Shown one piece after another: positions 7,113-15,290 of a DNA stretch of 39,823 nt (positions are counted from its first letter, which is position 1; every line of letters begins with the position of its first letter). The stretch is from a virus. The notes beneath the pieces are model-generated. The model had not been told where the DNA came from. It ran no database searches and worked only from the letters and a program-made list of their open reading frames with translations. The stretch spans positions 1 to 39,823 of the IMG/VR virus record IMGVR_UViG_3300027736_000096, one strand, 5' to 3'. The position numbers and the translations under genes are program-made.

Positions 7113-7695
7113 TTTTCACCTTATCAATTGCATCATTCTTTTTGCCGAGTCGTTTGACAACATCGTCTGCACTCATCCAAATGTCTTTATTATCTAGTAT
7201 AGATTTAATTTCATCTTCTGTCAAAAAGTCTGCATAAACATTACGCATCATTTTATCTGACCATTTACGTTCATATACTAATTCATCATACATCTCACCA
7301 CCCTTACCGATGGTACCACCAGAGTAGTTGTGAAACATAAACATAGCATGTTCTGAGATTTCATATGCGCCAGCACTTAAGAAAATCATTGTTGCGGCTG
7401 ACATACAAGCACCTTCAACCGATGCAACGATTGTAGCAGGAGTTTCTGCCATCACTCGCATAAACTGTACTGCTGTGAATAGATCACCACCAGGAGAATT
7501 GATATGTAGTCTAACAACATCACTTTCTGATGTATTACGCATAGTCTCAAATATTTCAATATAATCTTCTGCTTCAGTAATTGCACCAGACAAATAGATT
7601 GAGTATACATGTCCAATCGGTTTAGGTTGTCTAGGTTTTTTACTGTCGTTTAAATTAAATAATTGTGACGTTACCTGTTCTTCTTCCATTTTCAT
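7045..7695 (-). CDS. clpP: ClpP-like serine protease
   Basis: A 216-residue protein of the S14 (ClpP) family. Visible are the oxyanion segment NSPGG (residues 66-70), the serine region GACMSAAT with S99 as likely nucleophile, MFHNYSGG with H122 as catalytic histidine, and DIWMSADDVV with D171 as third residue. After residue 190 comes a basic Lys/Thr/Pro/Arg tail not found in cellular ClpP. Phage ClpP-like enzymes may act in host protein turnover or in head maturation; no prohead protease gene is seen in this window, so either is possible. A consensus sigma70 promoter directly upstream suggests early expression, which argues against head maturation. Confidence 0.88.
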   Translation of the reverse strand: MKMEEEQVTSQLFNLNDSKKPRQPKPIGHVYSIYLSGAITEAEDYIEIFETMRNTSESDVVRLHINSPGGDLFTAVQFMRVMAETPATIVASVEGACMSAATMIFLSAGAYEISEHAMFMFHNYSGGTIGKGGEMYDELVYERKWSDKMMRNVYADFLTEDEIKSILDNKDIWMSADDVVKRLGKKNDAIDKVKNAKSKSTKPPTKRTPAKRATKE

Positions 7696-7722
7696 AAATT
7701 CTCACTTTCTGCTAGAATATCT

Positions 7723-7751
7723 ATTATACTCTATTGGGTTTCAGTTGTCAA
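7723..7751 (-). promoter_or_regulatory. Sigma70-type early promoter for clpP
   Basis: Minus strand TTGACA (7751-7746), 17 bp, TATAAT (7728-7723), a perfect consensus, 28 bp before the ClpP start and overlapping the end of the RuvC-like gene. Confidence 0.85.
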
Positions 7752-8294
7752 CTTATCTACTCCATACTTACATATCCAGTAAGCATCAATCAAATCGGAA
7801 GACGGATTCCATTGCTTCTCTGTCATATGTAGTTCTTCTTTAAGCCGAATGTTTGTGTTCTCTTCAAAAACTTCTTGCATTCTTGCCTTATCTGCATTAC
7901 CTTTACCAGTGGCAAACTTCTTAATCACGGTAGGTGGTATAGTTTCAAATGTGACATGAAAGTTCCATAATCTATATTTAAACACGCCTGTGTTTTCGGC
8001 TATATGAAAAACTCTGCCCTTTGAACCCATTGAATAATCTTCAATGAAAACTTTAACTTCATCGTCTAGTTCTAAGATTCTATCGATAAAAAAACTAGAG
8101 ATGATATCGTATCTTTGCATCTCATTTGTATATTCAAAAAAATAACCTTTTACATTTTTAAATTTAACATCATATTTTTTGCTTTGCGTCATGTAGTGCA
8201 AATCACAATTTTCAAATTTAAAATCATTACTCTCAATATTGTATAAACATATTGCAGGTGAAGTCATTGAATAGTCAACGCCAGCAACATACAT
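7731..8294 (-). CDS. RuvC-like Holliday junction resolvase
   Basis: A 187-residue protein with an RNase H-like fold pattern: GVDYS with D7 at the first strand, FIEDYS with E85, the basic KKFATGKGNADK segment (residues 125-136), and a C-terminal SSDLIDAYW with D167 and D170. These four acidic residues match the RuvC catalytic set. It probably cuts branched replication and recombination DNA before packaging. I place the start at the ATG at 8294, which overlaps the stop of the upstream gene (TAATG) and has a GGAAAG site; the frame is open to a TTG at 8306. Confidence 0.75.
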   Translation of the reverse strand: MYVAGVDYSMTSPAICLYNIESNDFKFENCDLHYMTQSKKYDVKFKNVKGYFFEYTNEMQRYDIISSFFIDRILELDDEVKVFIEDYSMGSKGRVFHIAENTGVFKYRLWNFHVTFETIPPTVIKKFATGKGNADKARMQEVFEENTNIRLKEELHMTEKQWNPSSDLIDAYWICKYGVDKLTTETQ

Positions 8295-8503
8295 TATTCT
8301 TTCCAATCATCAACATCGTCTAAGCCTTCTTCGGATAACTTATCCCAATCATTCTCATCTTCATCGTATTCTTTTATCAAATCATCGTTTAATGTTTCAC
8401 CACAATATGCACAATGTGCTGGTGGATCAATATTGATTCCATCCAATGACGTTACTGAGTATTCAGCGTCACACGATTCACAAACTACTTCGTATGTTGG
8501 CAT
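8294..8503 (-). CDS. Small zinc-ribbon protein
   Basis: A 69-residue protein with CESC (C8, C11) and CAYC (C31, C34), a four-cysteine zinc ribbon of FmdB-like type, followed by a very acidic tail (Asp/Glu-rich from residue 41). Such proteins bind nucleic acid or protein partners. AAGGAG precedes the ATG. It is coupled by a TAATG overlap to the RuvC-like gene, suggesting joint function in recombination or transcription, which is inference. Confidence 0.8.
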   Translation of the reverse strand: MPTYEVVCESCDAEYSVTSLDGINIDPPAHCAYCGETLNDDLIKEYDEDENDWDKLSEEGLDDVDDWKE

Positions 8504-8513
8504 TTTTTTCTCC

Positions 8514-9146
8514 TTATTCGTACATTATTGTATCTGCATCACCAATCGCCCATTTTGGATTTTGCTCTACAATGTATTTTTTTGTGCAGACTTTAAAGTC
8601 CGGAAATAGCATCTCTTTCGGATTGCTTGCGGCATCAAGAAATATGCAACGATTGTTCGGCTGTGCCGCATACTGTCCGTTGTCTAGTTCAAGAAAGTTA
8701 TATGATTTATGATCTTCTGGATTCTCGCTATCACCCATATCTAGATGTTCATCTGATGCACAATTGTCAACAGTAAACATATAATTACCTTGATACCATT
8801 GTTTATCTTTAGCATAAAATTTGCCACTTAGATTTAATAGAAATGATTTTTGTATTACAGTAAGGTCATACGATAAACAATCCCATATCTGTAAATGATC
8901 TAGAGGCAGAAATTTATCTCTATCTAAATCGTGATTTCTACTCACATACGCTTCTAATGGAAGTTTATCATACAATGCTCCATACTCAGGCAAATACGAT
9001 TCGATGAAGAATGCCCTACGGCTCATTGATTTGATTGATATCCAAATACAAGGTACGTATTCACCAAAGCCTTTTTCAAAATTATAAAGAAATTCTTTTC
9101 TTATATAACATCTAACTCTTGGTGTGTTTGCAACTAAAAAACTCAT
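8514..9146 (-). CDS. Conserved phage protein of unknown function
   Basis: A 210-residue soluble protein starting MSFLVANTPRVRCYIRKEFL. It contains FGEYVPCIWISIKSMSRRAF and a middle segment PLDHLQIWDCLSYDLTVIQK that look conserved and structured. From memory it resembles hypothetical proteins shared by marine T4-like phages. No motif allows a function. It lies between the zinc-ribbon gene (10 bp gap) and a 49-residue membrane protein gene. Confidence 0.7.
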   Translation of the reverse strand: MSFLVANTPRVRCYIRKEFLYNFEKGFGEYVPCIWISIKSMSRRAFFIESYLPEYGALYDKLPLEAYVSRNHDLDRDKFLPLDHLQIWDCLSYDLTVIQKSFLLNLSGKFYAKDKQWYQGNYMFTVDNCASDEHLDMGDSENPEDHKSYNFLELDNGQYAAQPNNRCIFLDAASNPKEMLFPDFKVCTKKYIVEQNPKWAIGDADTIMYE

Positions 9147-9152
9147 ATATTT

Positions 9153-9302
9153 TTACCAATGCCTTATAACGCCTGCTACAATAAACAGATTCGTTATTAT
9201 ATAGCAAAGTACAATAGTTGTTCTAATAATTGCAACTTTATCCGATTCTTTATCACACTCACTAGATTTGTGTCCTAGTGCTTTTGCCCACAGTCGCCAC
9301 AT
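9153..9302 (-). CDS. Small single-span membrane protein (49 aa)
   Basis: A 49-residue gene filling the only gap here. It starts MWRLWAKALGHK, has a short polar charged part (residues 12-23), and then one hydrophobic span (about residues 29-46). From memory, small phage proteins starting MWRLWAKALG occur in other marine T4-like phages, which supports it being real. The ATG is 2 bp after the stop of the upstream gene. Function unknown. Confidence 0.7.
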   Translation of the reverse strand: MWRLWAKALGHKSSECDKESDKVAIIRTTIVLCYIITNLFIVAGVIRHW

Positions 9303-9304
9303 GG

Positions 9305-9604
9305 TTATTGAGTGCAAGTTCTTTCACGATAGATTCTTCCATCGGATTGCTGAATTTCTTTCCAATCAGTACACACTTGAGGTGACTGTTGAATTATAAC
9401 GGGCTGTTGTTGTACATATATTGGTTGCGGTTGAACATATATGGGTTGTTGTCTTGCAATTTCATATCCAATGACACCGCCGATGATTGTAGGTCCAATC
9501 CAACTGTATGGTCTAATTCCATAGCCGTGATGACGGCCGTGATGATGTTGTGCAAATGCTGAAGCAGACACCATCAACAAAAATATAGTTAATAGTTTTT
9601 TCAT
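9305..9604 (-). CDS. Secreted or periplasmic His/Gln/Pro-rich protein
   Basis: A 99-residue protein with a clear signal peptide (MKKLLTIFLLMVSASAFA, cut after AFA near residue 18). Then comes a His-rich stretch (QHHHGRHHGYG), a Gly-rich hydrophobic part, PIYVQ/Gln-rich repeats (residues 50-77), and a C-terminal part with two cysteines that may form a disulfide. The ATG at 9604 is chosen over an upstream in-frame ATG at 9646 because it begins the signal peptide exactly. It is 1 bp from the secreted nuclease gene, so both are exported from the same message. Confidence 0.75.
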   Translation of the reverse strand: MKKLLTIFLLMVSASAFAQHHHGRHHGYGIRPYSWIGPTIIGGVIGYEIARQQPIYVQPQPIYVQQQPVIIQQSPQVCTDWKEIQQSDGRIYRERTCTQ

Positions 9605-9605
9605 G

Positions 9606-10076
9606 TTATTCACACCAAGAAGTTTTTGCTTCGCCGTAGTATTCACGGGCTAGCCCGTTTGCAATCAATGCTTGGCGTAAACTTTTTCCGTCTAAGATAA
9701 CATCACCAAGAAGACGGCCACCATACTTGTCCCAATCCATTACAATGACTTGGCGTTTCTTTGCAGAAGTAACTGCTTTTTTTGTGAATTCAGTAGCCTT
9801 TTGTCCCATCACATCTTCTTTTGGGCATTGCGCTCTGAATCCTTTTTCTGGTGTGTCAACACCAAAGACACGGATGCTCAATTCTTTTTTGAGTGGGTCT
9901 GGAAGCCAAGGCGCTTCAACCGCAACAGTATCCCCGTCAATCACTCTAGTGATCACAGCGTCATACAAAACTCCTGGTTTTTGTTTTCCTGTTTGTGCGT
10001 GTGCATTCAATGCAGAAAATGTAAATCCTGCAACAATCAATGCAAGAGCAAAAAATACATATGTTAATTGTTTCAT
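9606..10076 (-). CDS. Secreted staphylococcal-type nuclease (thermonuclease)
   Basis: A 156-residue protein with a signal peptide (cut near residue 27, after AHA) and a complete SNase domain. Catalytic and calcium residues line up: DGDT (D49), R69, VDTPE (D74, T75, E77), and GGR (R121). It should cleave DNA or RNA in the periplasm or outside the cell. A phage could use it to destroy competing incoming DNA or to scavenge nucleotides; this is inference. Its ATG overlaps the nrdB stop by 4 bp, placing it in the nucleotide-metabolism operon, which fits scavenging. Confidence 0.9.
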   Translation of the reverse strand: MKQLTYVFFALALIVAGFTFSALNAHAQTGKQKPGVLYDAVITRVIDGDTVAVEAPWLPDPLKKELSIRVFGVDTPEKGFRAQCPKEDVMGQKATEFTKKAVTSAKKRQVIVMDWDKYGGRLLGDVILDGKSLRQALIANGLAREYYGEAKTSWCE

Positions 10077-11065
10077 GCCGCTTTACCCCATACGTCTGCC
10101 CAATCACCTTTTGTAGCACCCTTTGCATAATCGGTTGCTCTGTTCTCAAAGAAATTAGTATGCGTTGGCGCATTAATCATTTCTTCAACCCAAGGTAATG
10201 GATTTCTTTTAACTTTAAAAATGCCTTTTAGTCCAAGACTGATAAGGCGCCTGTCTGCAATATAACGAATGTACTTCTTAACTTCTTCTGAGGTGAGTCC
10301 TTCCATCTCATTGATGCCGAATGCCAAGTCAATAAACTTATCTTCAAGTTCAACCATTCTTTCTGCAATAGTATATATCTTTGATTTAAGTTCATCATTC
10401 CAAATTTCAGGGTTTTCTTCTATGTATGTACGAAATAGTTTAATCATACCTTCGCAATGTTGAGTTTCATCAACGATTGACCAAGTTACAATTTGCCCCA
10501 TGCCTTTCATCTTACCTGTGCGTGGAAAATTCAAAAGCATAATGAATGAAGAGAACAACTGCATACCTTCCGTGAATGCTGAAAATACTGCAATATGTGT
10601 AGCAGTAGATTGCAAGTCACCATTCTTATCTGAAATGTCTAACACATAATCGTGTTTGTCTTTCATTTCTTGATATGCTAAGAATTCGTTATATGTTGTA
10701 TCTGGCAGACCCAATGTTTCAATAAGGTGTGAGTATGCGGCAACGTGCAATGCTTCTCTAGCGGCAAAGCCAAGCAACATCATACGTACTTCTGGTTGCT
10801 TGAAGTATGGCAGATAGTTTTTTACATAACCACCAGCAACGTCAATGTCACCTTGAGTAAAGAATCTAAAGATGTTTGTGAGAAAATGTTTCTCTTCTGC
10901 ACTAAGTTTTTTCTTCCAATCTTTTACGTCTTCAGCCATAGGCACTTCAGTATGCAACCAATGTGATTGTTCATGCTTAAGCCAAGCATCATAAGCCCAA
11001 GGATAGTTAAATGGTTTGAAACTATTTCTGTCTTCTAACAAACTACTATTCTTCTTTTTAACCAT
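10073..11065 (-). CDS. nrdB: Ribonucleotide reductase class I, small (beta) subunit
   Basis: A 330-residue radical-generating subunit. The metal ligands and radical tyrosine are visible with normal spacing: D73 in TQGDIDV, AREALHVAAY with E104, H107 and Y111, E166 in FTEGM, and VDETQH with E200 and H203. The enzyme reduces ribonucleotides to deoxyribonucleotides together with NrdA. It overlaps the thioredoxin gene by 8 bp and the nuclease gene by 4 bp. Presence of Y111 points to a tyrosyl-radical enzyme rather than a tyrosine-free type. Confidence 0.96.
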   Translation of the reverse strand: MVKKKNSSLLEDRNSFKPFNYPWAYDAWLKHEQSHWLHTEVPMAEDVKDWKKKLSAEEKHFLTNIFRFFTQGDIDVAGGYVKNYLPYFKQPEVRMMLLGFAAREALHVAAYSHLIETLGLPDTTYNEFLAYQEMKDKHDYVLDISDKNGDLQSTATHIAVFSAFTEGMQLFSSFIMLLNFPRTGKMKGMGQIVTWSIVDETQHCEGMIKLFRTYIEENPEIWNDELKSKIYTIAERMVELEDKFIDLAFGINEMEGLTSEEVKKYIRYIADRRLISLGLKGIFKVKRNPLPWVEEMINAPTHTNFFENRATDYAKGATKGDWADVWGKAA

Positions 11066-11303
11066 TTAAAAACTCCGTTAATTTTTCTTTTGTTTGCATA
11101 CCAATAAGTCTTCCAACTTCAGTATTATTTTCGTCTAACTTGATCAGCGTTGGAACACCACGCACACCATAAAACATTGGTATGTCAGTAGATTGATCGA
11201 TATCAATCACTTCAATTGGAATATTTGTTTCGATATCAGCAAGTGTCATTGCTAATCCTTTGCATGGTTGACACCATGATGCTGTAAATCTAAGTACTTT
11301 CAT
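11058..11303 (-). CDS. Thioredoxin-like protein
   Basis: An 81-residue mini-thioredoxin with ASWCQPC (C11 and C14) and the cis-proline region GVRGVPTL. It most likely supplies electrons to ribonucleotide reductase, since it directly precedes nrdB and overlaps it by 8 bp. The start has AAGGG. It is shorter than a full bacterial thioredoxin (about 105) and lacks part of the N-terminal helix and strand, as is common for phage thioredoxins and glutaredoxins. Confidence 0.9.
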   Translation of the reverse strand: MKVLRFTASWCQPCKGLAMTLADIETNIPIEVIDIDQSTDIPMFYGVRGVPTLIKLDENNTEVGRLIGMQTKEKLTEFLNG

Positions 11304-11317
11304 TTTTTACCCTTAAG

Positions 11318-12037
11318 TTATTTCCAGTATTTTGAATAATCAATATTATTCCAATACTTTTCATTATTACGATTCCAAAAATTCTTAATAAGATACCAAG
11401 TCATACCTGTATATCCCATTATTTCAAATCTTCTACTATCTTGACCAAAATGATGATTCATTAATTTAAATTTTTTCGGATCATATTTTTTCGATAGAAA
11501 AAAATCTTCGCTTACTTTATACTTCTCAGAAAATCCATCAAATTCTCTAAATTTATCTGTTCTAGTTAACATGAAAGCACCAACAGCAAAAGGAACTTTA
11601 TATTTCATAATACTGTTGATTGTGTTAAACAATGTAAATCCAATTTGTGTTCTAACATTTCCATCATAGCATTTAATTTTTAATCCTATAAGATCCAAAT
11701 TTTTTGATTCAATTGTATTGACAGCATCTCGTATTGCATTATTCTTAAAGAAACGAACATCCGCATCGAGAAATAGTATATATGGTGTCGTAACTAACTT
11801 GGCACCACTATTCTTAGCAAATGAAACTGTACCACCGTCAATAATTTCAACGTTCAACTCACCTTTCATCATTTGAATAACCCATCGTGTATTGTCCGTG
11901 GAACAATCGGCAATAATGATTCTTGTATTTCCAATTTCTTGTAGACGCAAAGATTCTAATAAATGATGAATATAATTTTCTTCATTTTTACAAGGAACAA
12001 CTATTGTAATTTTTTCTTCTACGATACTTCTTGACAT
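11318..12037 (-). CDS. Glycosyltransferase family 2
   Basis: A 239-residue GT-A glycosyltransferase: TIVVPCKNEE at residues 11-20, DADV (91-94) as metal/nucleotide-sugar motif, and SEDFF (176-180) as the acceptor-side acidic motif. It should transfer a sugar from a nucleotide donor to a lipid or surface glycan. A hydrophobic C-terminal part could touch the membrane. The ATG at 12037 is chosen; the frame is open further upstream. It overlaps the LpxH-like phosphoesterase by 19 bp, so the two probably act on the same lipid or LPS pathway. Confidence 0.88.
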   Translation of the reverse strand: MSRSIVEEKITIVVPCKNEENYIHHLLESLRLQEIGNTRIIIADCSTDNTRWVIQMMKGELNVEIIDGGTVSFAKNSGAKLVTTPYILFLDADVRFFKNNAIRDAVNTIESKNLDLIGLKIKCYDGNVRTQIGFTLFNTINSIMKYKVPFAVGAFMLTRTDKFREFDGFSEKYKVSEDFFLSKKYDPKKFKLMNHHFGQDSRRFEIMGYTGMTWYLIKNFWNRNNEKYWNNIDYSKYWK

Positions 12038-12798
12038 TTTGTTTGATCTTCTACAGTTACTATTTTTTCCCAATGAATAATTTCCCACGTACCATTCATG
12101 TTTTCAACCAATGCTGTACAAGATTCTACCCAATCACCATCATTCATATAAATGATTCCGTCTATTTCTTTTATTTCTGCATGATGTATATGTCCACATA
12201 TAACACCATCATAACCACGCTTCTTACAGTAGCCCGCTAAATTCTTTTCGAACTGAAATATAAAATCTACTGCTTTTTTGACTTTGTGCTTAAGGAATTT
12301 ACTAAGACTAAAGTACCCAAAACCAAAACGATGACGTATCCAATTGAACTTACTATTGAGCGATAAAATGAAATCATATGCTTTATCTCCTAAAAATGCT
12401 AGCCACGGTGCTAATCTTGTTATACCATCAAACAAGTCACCGTGAGTAACAAGATAATGTTTACCATCAATACCAATGTGTTCTATTTGATTGTGTATTT
12501 CTACTAAACCAAAACTAAAACCATATGGTATCATCGGTCTTAGAAATTCATCATGGTTGCCCGCAATGTAAAGAACTCTAGTACCACGTTTAGCATGACC
12601 TAATACTCTACGAACAACATTCGTATGACTTTGTTTCCATCGCCATTTGTTCTGTTGAATTCGCCACGCATCTATTATATCACCGACAAGATAAAGTGTA
12701 TCACACTTATTATGTTTCAAAAAATTATTTAAAAAATCCGCTTTACAGTCATTCGTACCCAAATGCACATCACTAATGAATATGCTTTTGTATTTCAT
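12019..12798 (-). CDS. LpxH-like metallophosphoesterase (UDP-2,3-diacylglucosamine diphosphatase family)
   Basis: A 259-residue calcineurin-like phosphoesterase with all metal motifs: DVH (D10, H12), GD (D40), GNHDE (N81, H82), THGD (118-121) and GHIHHAE (202-208). The overall pattern, including the long insertion between THGD and GHIH, resembles the LpxH-like family that cleaves UDP-diacylglucosamine in lipid A synthesis. Whether it has that activity or another pyrophosphatase activity cannot be told. It starts right after nrdA (GAAGGT site) and overlaps the glycosyltransferase. Phage-coded lipid A or LPS modification is a reasonable inference. Confidence 0.85.
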   Translation of the reverse strand: MKYKSIFISDVHLGTNDCKADFLNNFLKHNKCDTLYLVGDIIDAWRIQQNKWRWKQSHTNVVRRVLGHAKRGTRVLYIAGNHDEFLRPMIPYGFSFGLVEIHNQIEHIGIDGKHYLVTHGDLFDGITRLAPWLAFLGDKAYDFILSLNSKFNWIRHRFGFGYFSLSKFLKHKVKKAVDFIFQFEKNLAGYCKKRGYDGVICGHIHHAEIKEIDGIIYMNDGDWVESCTALVENMNGTWEIIHWEKIVTVEDQTKCQEVS

Positions 12799-12800
12799 TT

Positions 12801-14582
12801 TTAACCTTCACATGCAAGACACGCATCGCCATCAATAAGTGCTTTCATATCTAATTCTTTAATTACTTCACGTTCAATGCGTTTTGATACTTTGTCTGCT
12901 TTACCAATCTTTTCTGAACGGCAATAGTACAATGTCTTCAAGCCTTGTTTCCACGCTTGAAAGTGTACTGCATGTAAATATTTAATGTTTACATCAGGAC
13001 GAAAAAACAAATTCAATGATTGTGCTTGGTCAATATACTCTTGTCTATCTGCGGCATGATTGACTAACCAACGTTGGTCAATCTCCATAGATGTTTTGAA
13101 TACATCTTTCTGCCAATCATCTAAAATATCTAAGTGCTGTACGCTACCATCATTTGCGATAATACTAGACCAGACTGTTTGATATTCATCATCTGATTTT
13201 ACTACACTCTTGATGATTCTGTCAAGCCACTTGTTCTTGGCTAATGATGACCCCGATAAAGTGTCCTGACGATAAGCATTAGCACGATAAGGTTCGATAC
13301 TAGGGCTAGTATTTCCCATGATGATAGACGAAGAAGCATTTGGAGCAACAGCCATAAGATGACTGAAACGTTGACCAGTGCCAACAGCATCAAGAGCCTC
13401 GCCTCGCTCTTTACCCAATTTAAGATTCGCATCATTGAGTTGTTCCCTTATGTGTTTGAAGATTTGTTTGTTTCTTCCGACTGCAAGTGCGGATTCGAAC
13501 GGCACGTTATTTCGTTGTAGATAAGCATGAAACCCAAGAGCGCCGATGCCAATACTGCGCTCACGTATGGCAGAGAACCTTGCACGTTCAACGGCGGCAG
13601 GAGCATTATCGATAAAATACTGAAGAACATTATCAAGCATTTCTGCAATATCAGCAAGGAATAGAGGATCATTTTTCCACTCATCATAGTACTCCAAGTT
13701 AACTGAAGACAAACAACATACTGCTGTTCTATCTTTATCTGTAGGCAAAATAATTTCAGAACAAAGATTACTTTGCTTAATACTTAGTCCCAAGTCTTTT
13801 TGAAACTGTGGCATAGCACGATTGCTTGCGTCAATGAAGTGTAGATATGGTTCACCAGTCTGCATACGAATGTCAAGTATACGTTGCCACAAATCTTTAG
13901 CAGAAACAACTTCACGCAATTCATTACTGTGTGGGTCTCTTAATTCCCAAGAATCATCTGCGTCTTTATCTTGCATACAATTCTCAACGATTTGCATGAA
14001 TGAATCTGGAATGTTGATGCCGTGATGCAAGTTCAATGTACGTAAATTGGGATCGCCCGTAGGCTTTCTCATTTCAAGAAATAGAAGAATGTCTGGATGA
14101 GAAATATCAAGATAAGTAGCATAGGAACCACGGCGAGTCCTACCTTGTCTATAAGCGAGAGATGATGCGTCATATGTGCGAAGGTGCGGCATGACTCCAA
14201 CCGATTTATCATCCGAACTGCGAATGCCGACACCGATGCCGACACCACCACCCAACATCGATAACCAATTGACTTCAGCGAGGCAATTGACAAGCCCTTC
14301 TGCACTATCGTGTAGATATGGAAGAAAACATGAAATAGGGAGCCCACGACTACTGCGACCAAAAGAAAGAATGGGAGTAGAATAAGACAACCAATGCCTA
14401 CTGCTGTATTCGTATAATCGCTGTGCGTGTTCTGGATTGGAACCAAACGCTTTTGATACATGTGCAAATCTTTCTTGTGGAGAAGTTTCATCTTCTCTCA
14501 TATAACTTTCTTTTAATCGTTTAATTCCTAATTCATCAAACAATGAATCTCTACTATAATCGATTACGATTTCTTTTGTCAT
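12801..14582 (-). CDS. nrdA: Ribonucleotide reductase class I, large (alpha) subunit
   Basis: A 593-residue catalytic subunit. Active-site residues are present: C85 (LPISCF), the N272/C274/E276 triad in QSNLCSE, C289 in AVCCLSS, the radical-transfer pair Y552/Y553 (TLYYCRS), and the C-terminal redox pair CLAC (C588, C591). It is shorter than cellular NrdA (about 760) and lacks an N-terminal ATP cone, so overall dATP inhibition is probably lost, as in many phage enzymes. The ATG directly follows the thyX stop (TGAATG) with a GAAGGA site. Confidence 0.96.
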   Translation of the reverse strand: MTKEIVIDYSRDSLFDELGIKRLKESYMREDETSPQERFAHVSKAFGSNPEHAQRLYEYSSRHWLSYSTPILSFGRSSRGLPISCFLPYLHDSAEGLVNCLAEVNWLSMLGGGVGIGVGIRSSDDKSVGVMPHLRTYDASSLAYRQGRTRRGSYATYLDISHPDILLFLEMRKPTGDPNLRTLNLHHGINIPDSFMQIVENCMQDKDADDSWELRDPHSNELREVVSAKDLWQRILDIRMQTGEPYLHFIDASNRAMPQFQKDLGLSIKQSNLCSEIILPTDKDRTAVCCLSSVNLEYYDEWKNDPLFLADIAEMLDNVLQYFIDNAPAAVERARFSAIRERSIGIGALGFHAYLQRNNVPFESALAVGRNKQIFKHIREQLNDANLKLGKERGEALDAVGTGQRFSHLMAVAPNASSSIIMGNTSPSIEPYRANAYRQDTLSGSSLAKNKWLDRIIKSVVKSDDEYQTVWSSIIANDGSVQHLDILDDWQKDVFKTSMEIDQRWLVNHAADRQEYIDQAQSLNLFFRPDVNIKYLHAVHFQAWKQGLKTLYYCRSEKIGKADKVSKRIEREVIKELDMKALIDGDACLACEG

Positions 14583-15290
14583 TCAATTTCCTTCTCTTAT
14601 ACTTTTAATTATTGGAAATACATTTGCAATTACTTCTGCACATGCTCTTGCAATCTCTGCGTGTTCTTTTTGTGTTCCATTACCATCTCTCAAATCAATG
14701 TAGTGAATCCATGATCTAAGTGTACCATTCACATACAATCTTGATACAGTAAGTCCTTCTGGCAATACTGCTCTTGCTTGTTCTTTTGCAATACCATTCT
14801 TAATCGCCCACTCATATTCTTTTTTAACTGCGTATAGCACTCGCTTTTGAGAACGTTCCCAGTCATATGCTAATAGTCTTTGCTTTTCATCAGACATATC
14901 AAGTTCTACAGAATTCTGACGATTCTTTGTATCCTGCATTCTCGCTTCACGCAAAACAAATGCGTTATCTAACTCTGCTGTTGGATCTGCGTATCGTTGA
15001 CTAAATTCTTGAAACGAAAAACTTCTATGTCTCAAGAGTTGTCTTGCAATGTCTCTTGTTGTCTCAACTTCAATACATGCGGAGACCATTTCCAGTGGAC
15101 TCCAATGCTTGTGTTTGATGAGGTATTTGATGAGTCTTTCTGAAGTTTCAGAATTGACTTGATTGGAGGGATTAGAGACTCTTGCACAATATGCAACGAG
15201 GTCTTGTAAGTTTGGTAGTTCGAATTCAAATTCATCTTGTTTACTCGGATCGATTGCTTGTTGTGAATAACTTATTAATTTTACGCTCAT
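14583..15290 (-). CDS. thyX: Flavin-dependent thymidylate synthase
   Basis: A 235-residue ThyX, which methylates dUMP to dTMP with FAD and methylene-tetrahydrofolate. The RHRX7S motif is present (RHRSFSFQEFSQR, residues 87-99). The start at 15290 is preferred to an in-frame ATG at 15302 because it overlaps the primase stop (ATGA) and has a GGAAG site. It links the primase and nrd genes in one operon and completes the dTTP branch. Confidence 0.96.
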   Translation of the reverse strand: MSVKLISYSQQAIDPSKQDEFEFELPNLQDLVAYCARVSNPSNQVNSETSERLIKYLIKHKHWSPLEMVSACIEVETTRDIARQLLRHRSFSFQEFSQRYADPTAELDNAFVLREARMQDTKNRQNSVELDMSDEKQRLLAYDWERSQKRVLYAVKKEYEWAIKNGIAKEQARAVLPEGLTVSRLYVNGTLRSWIHYIDLRDGNGTQKEHAEIARACAEVIANVFPIIKSIREGN

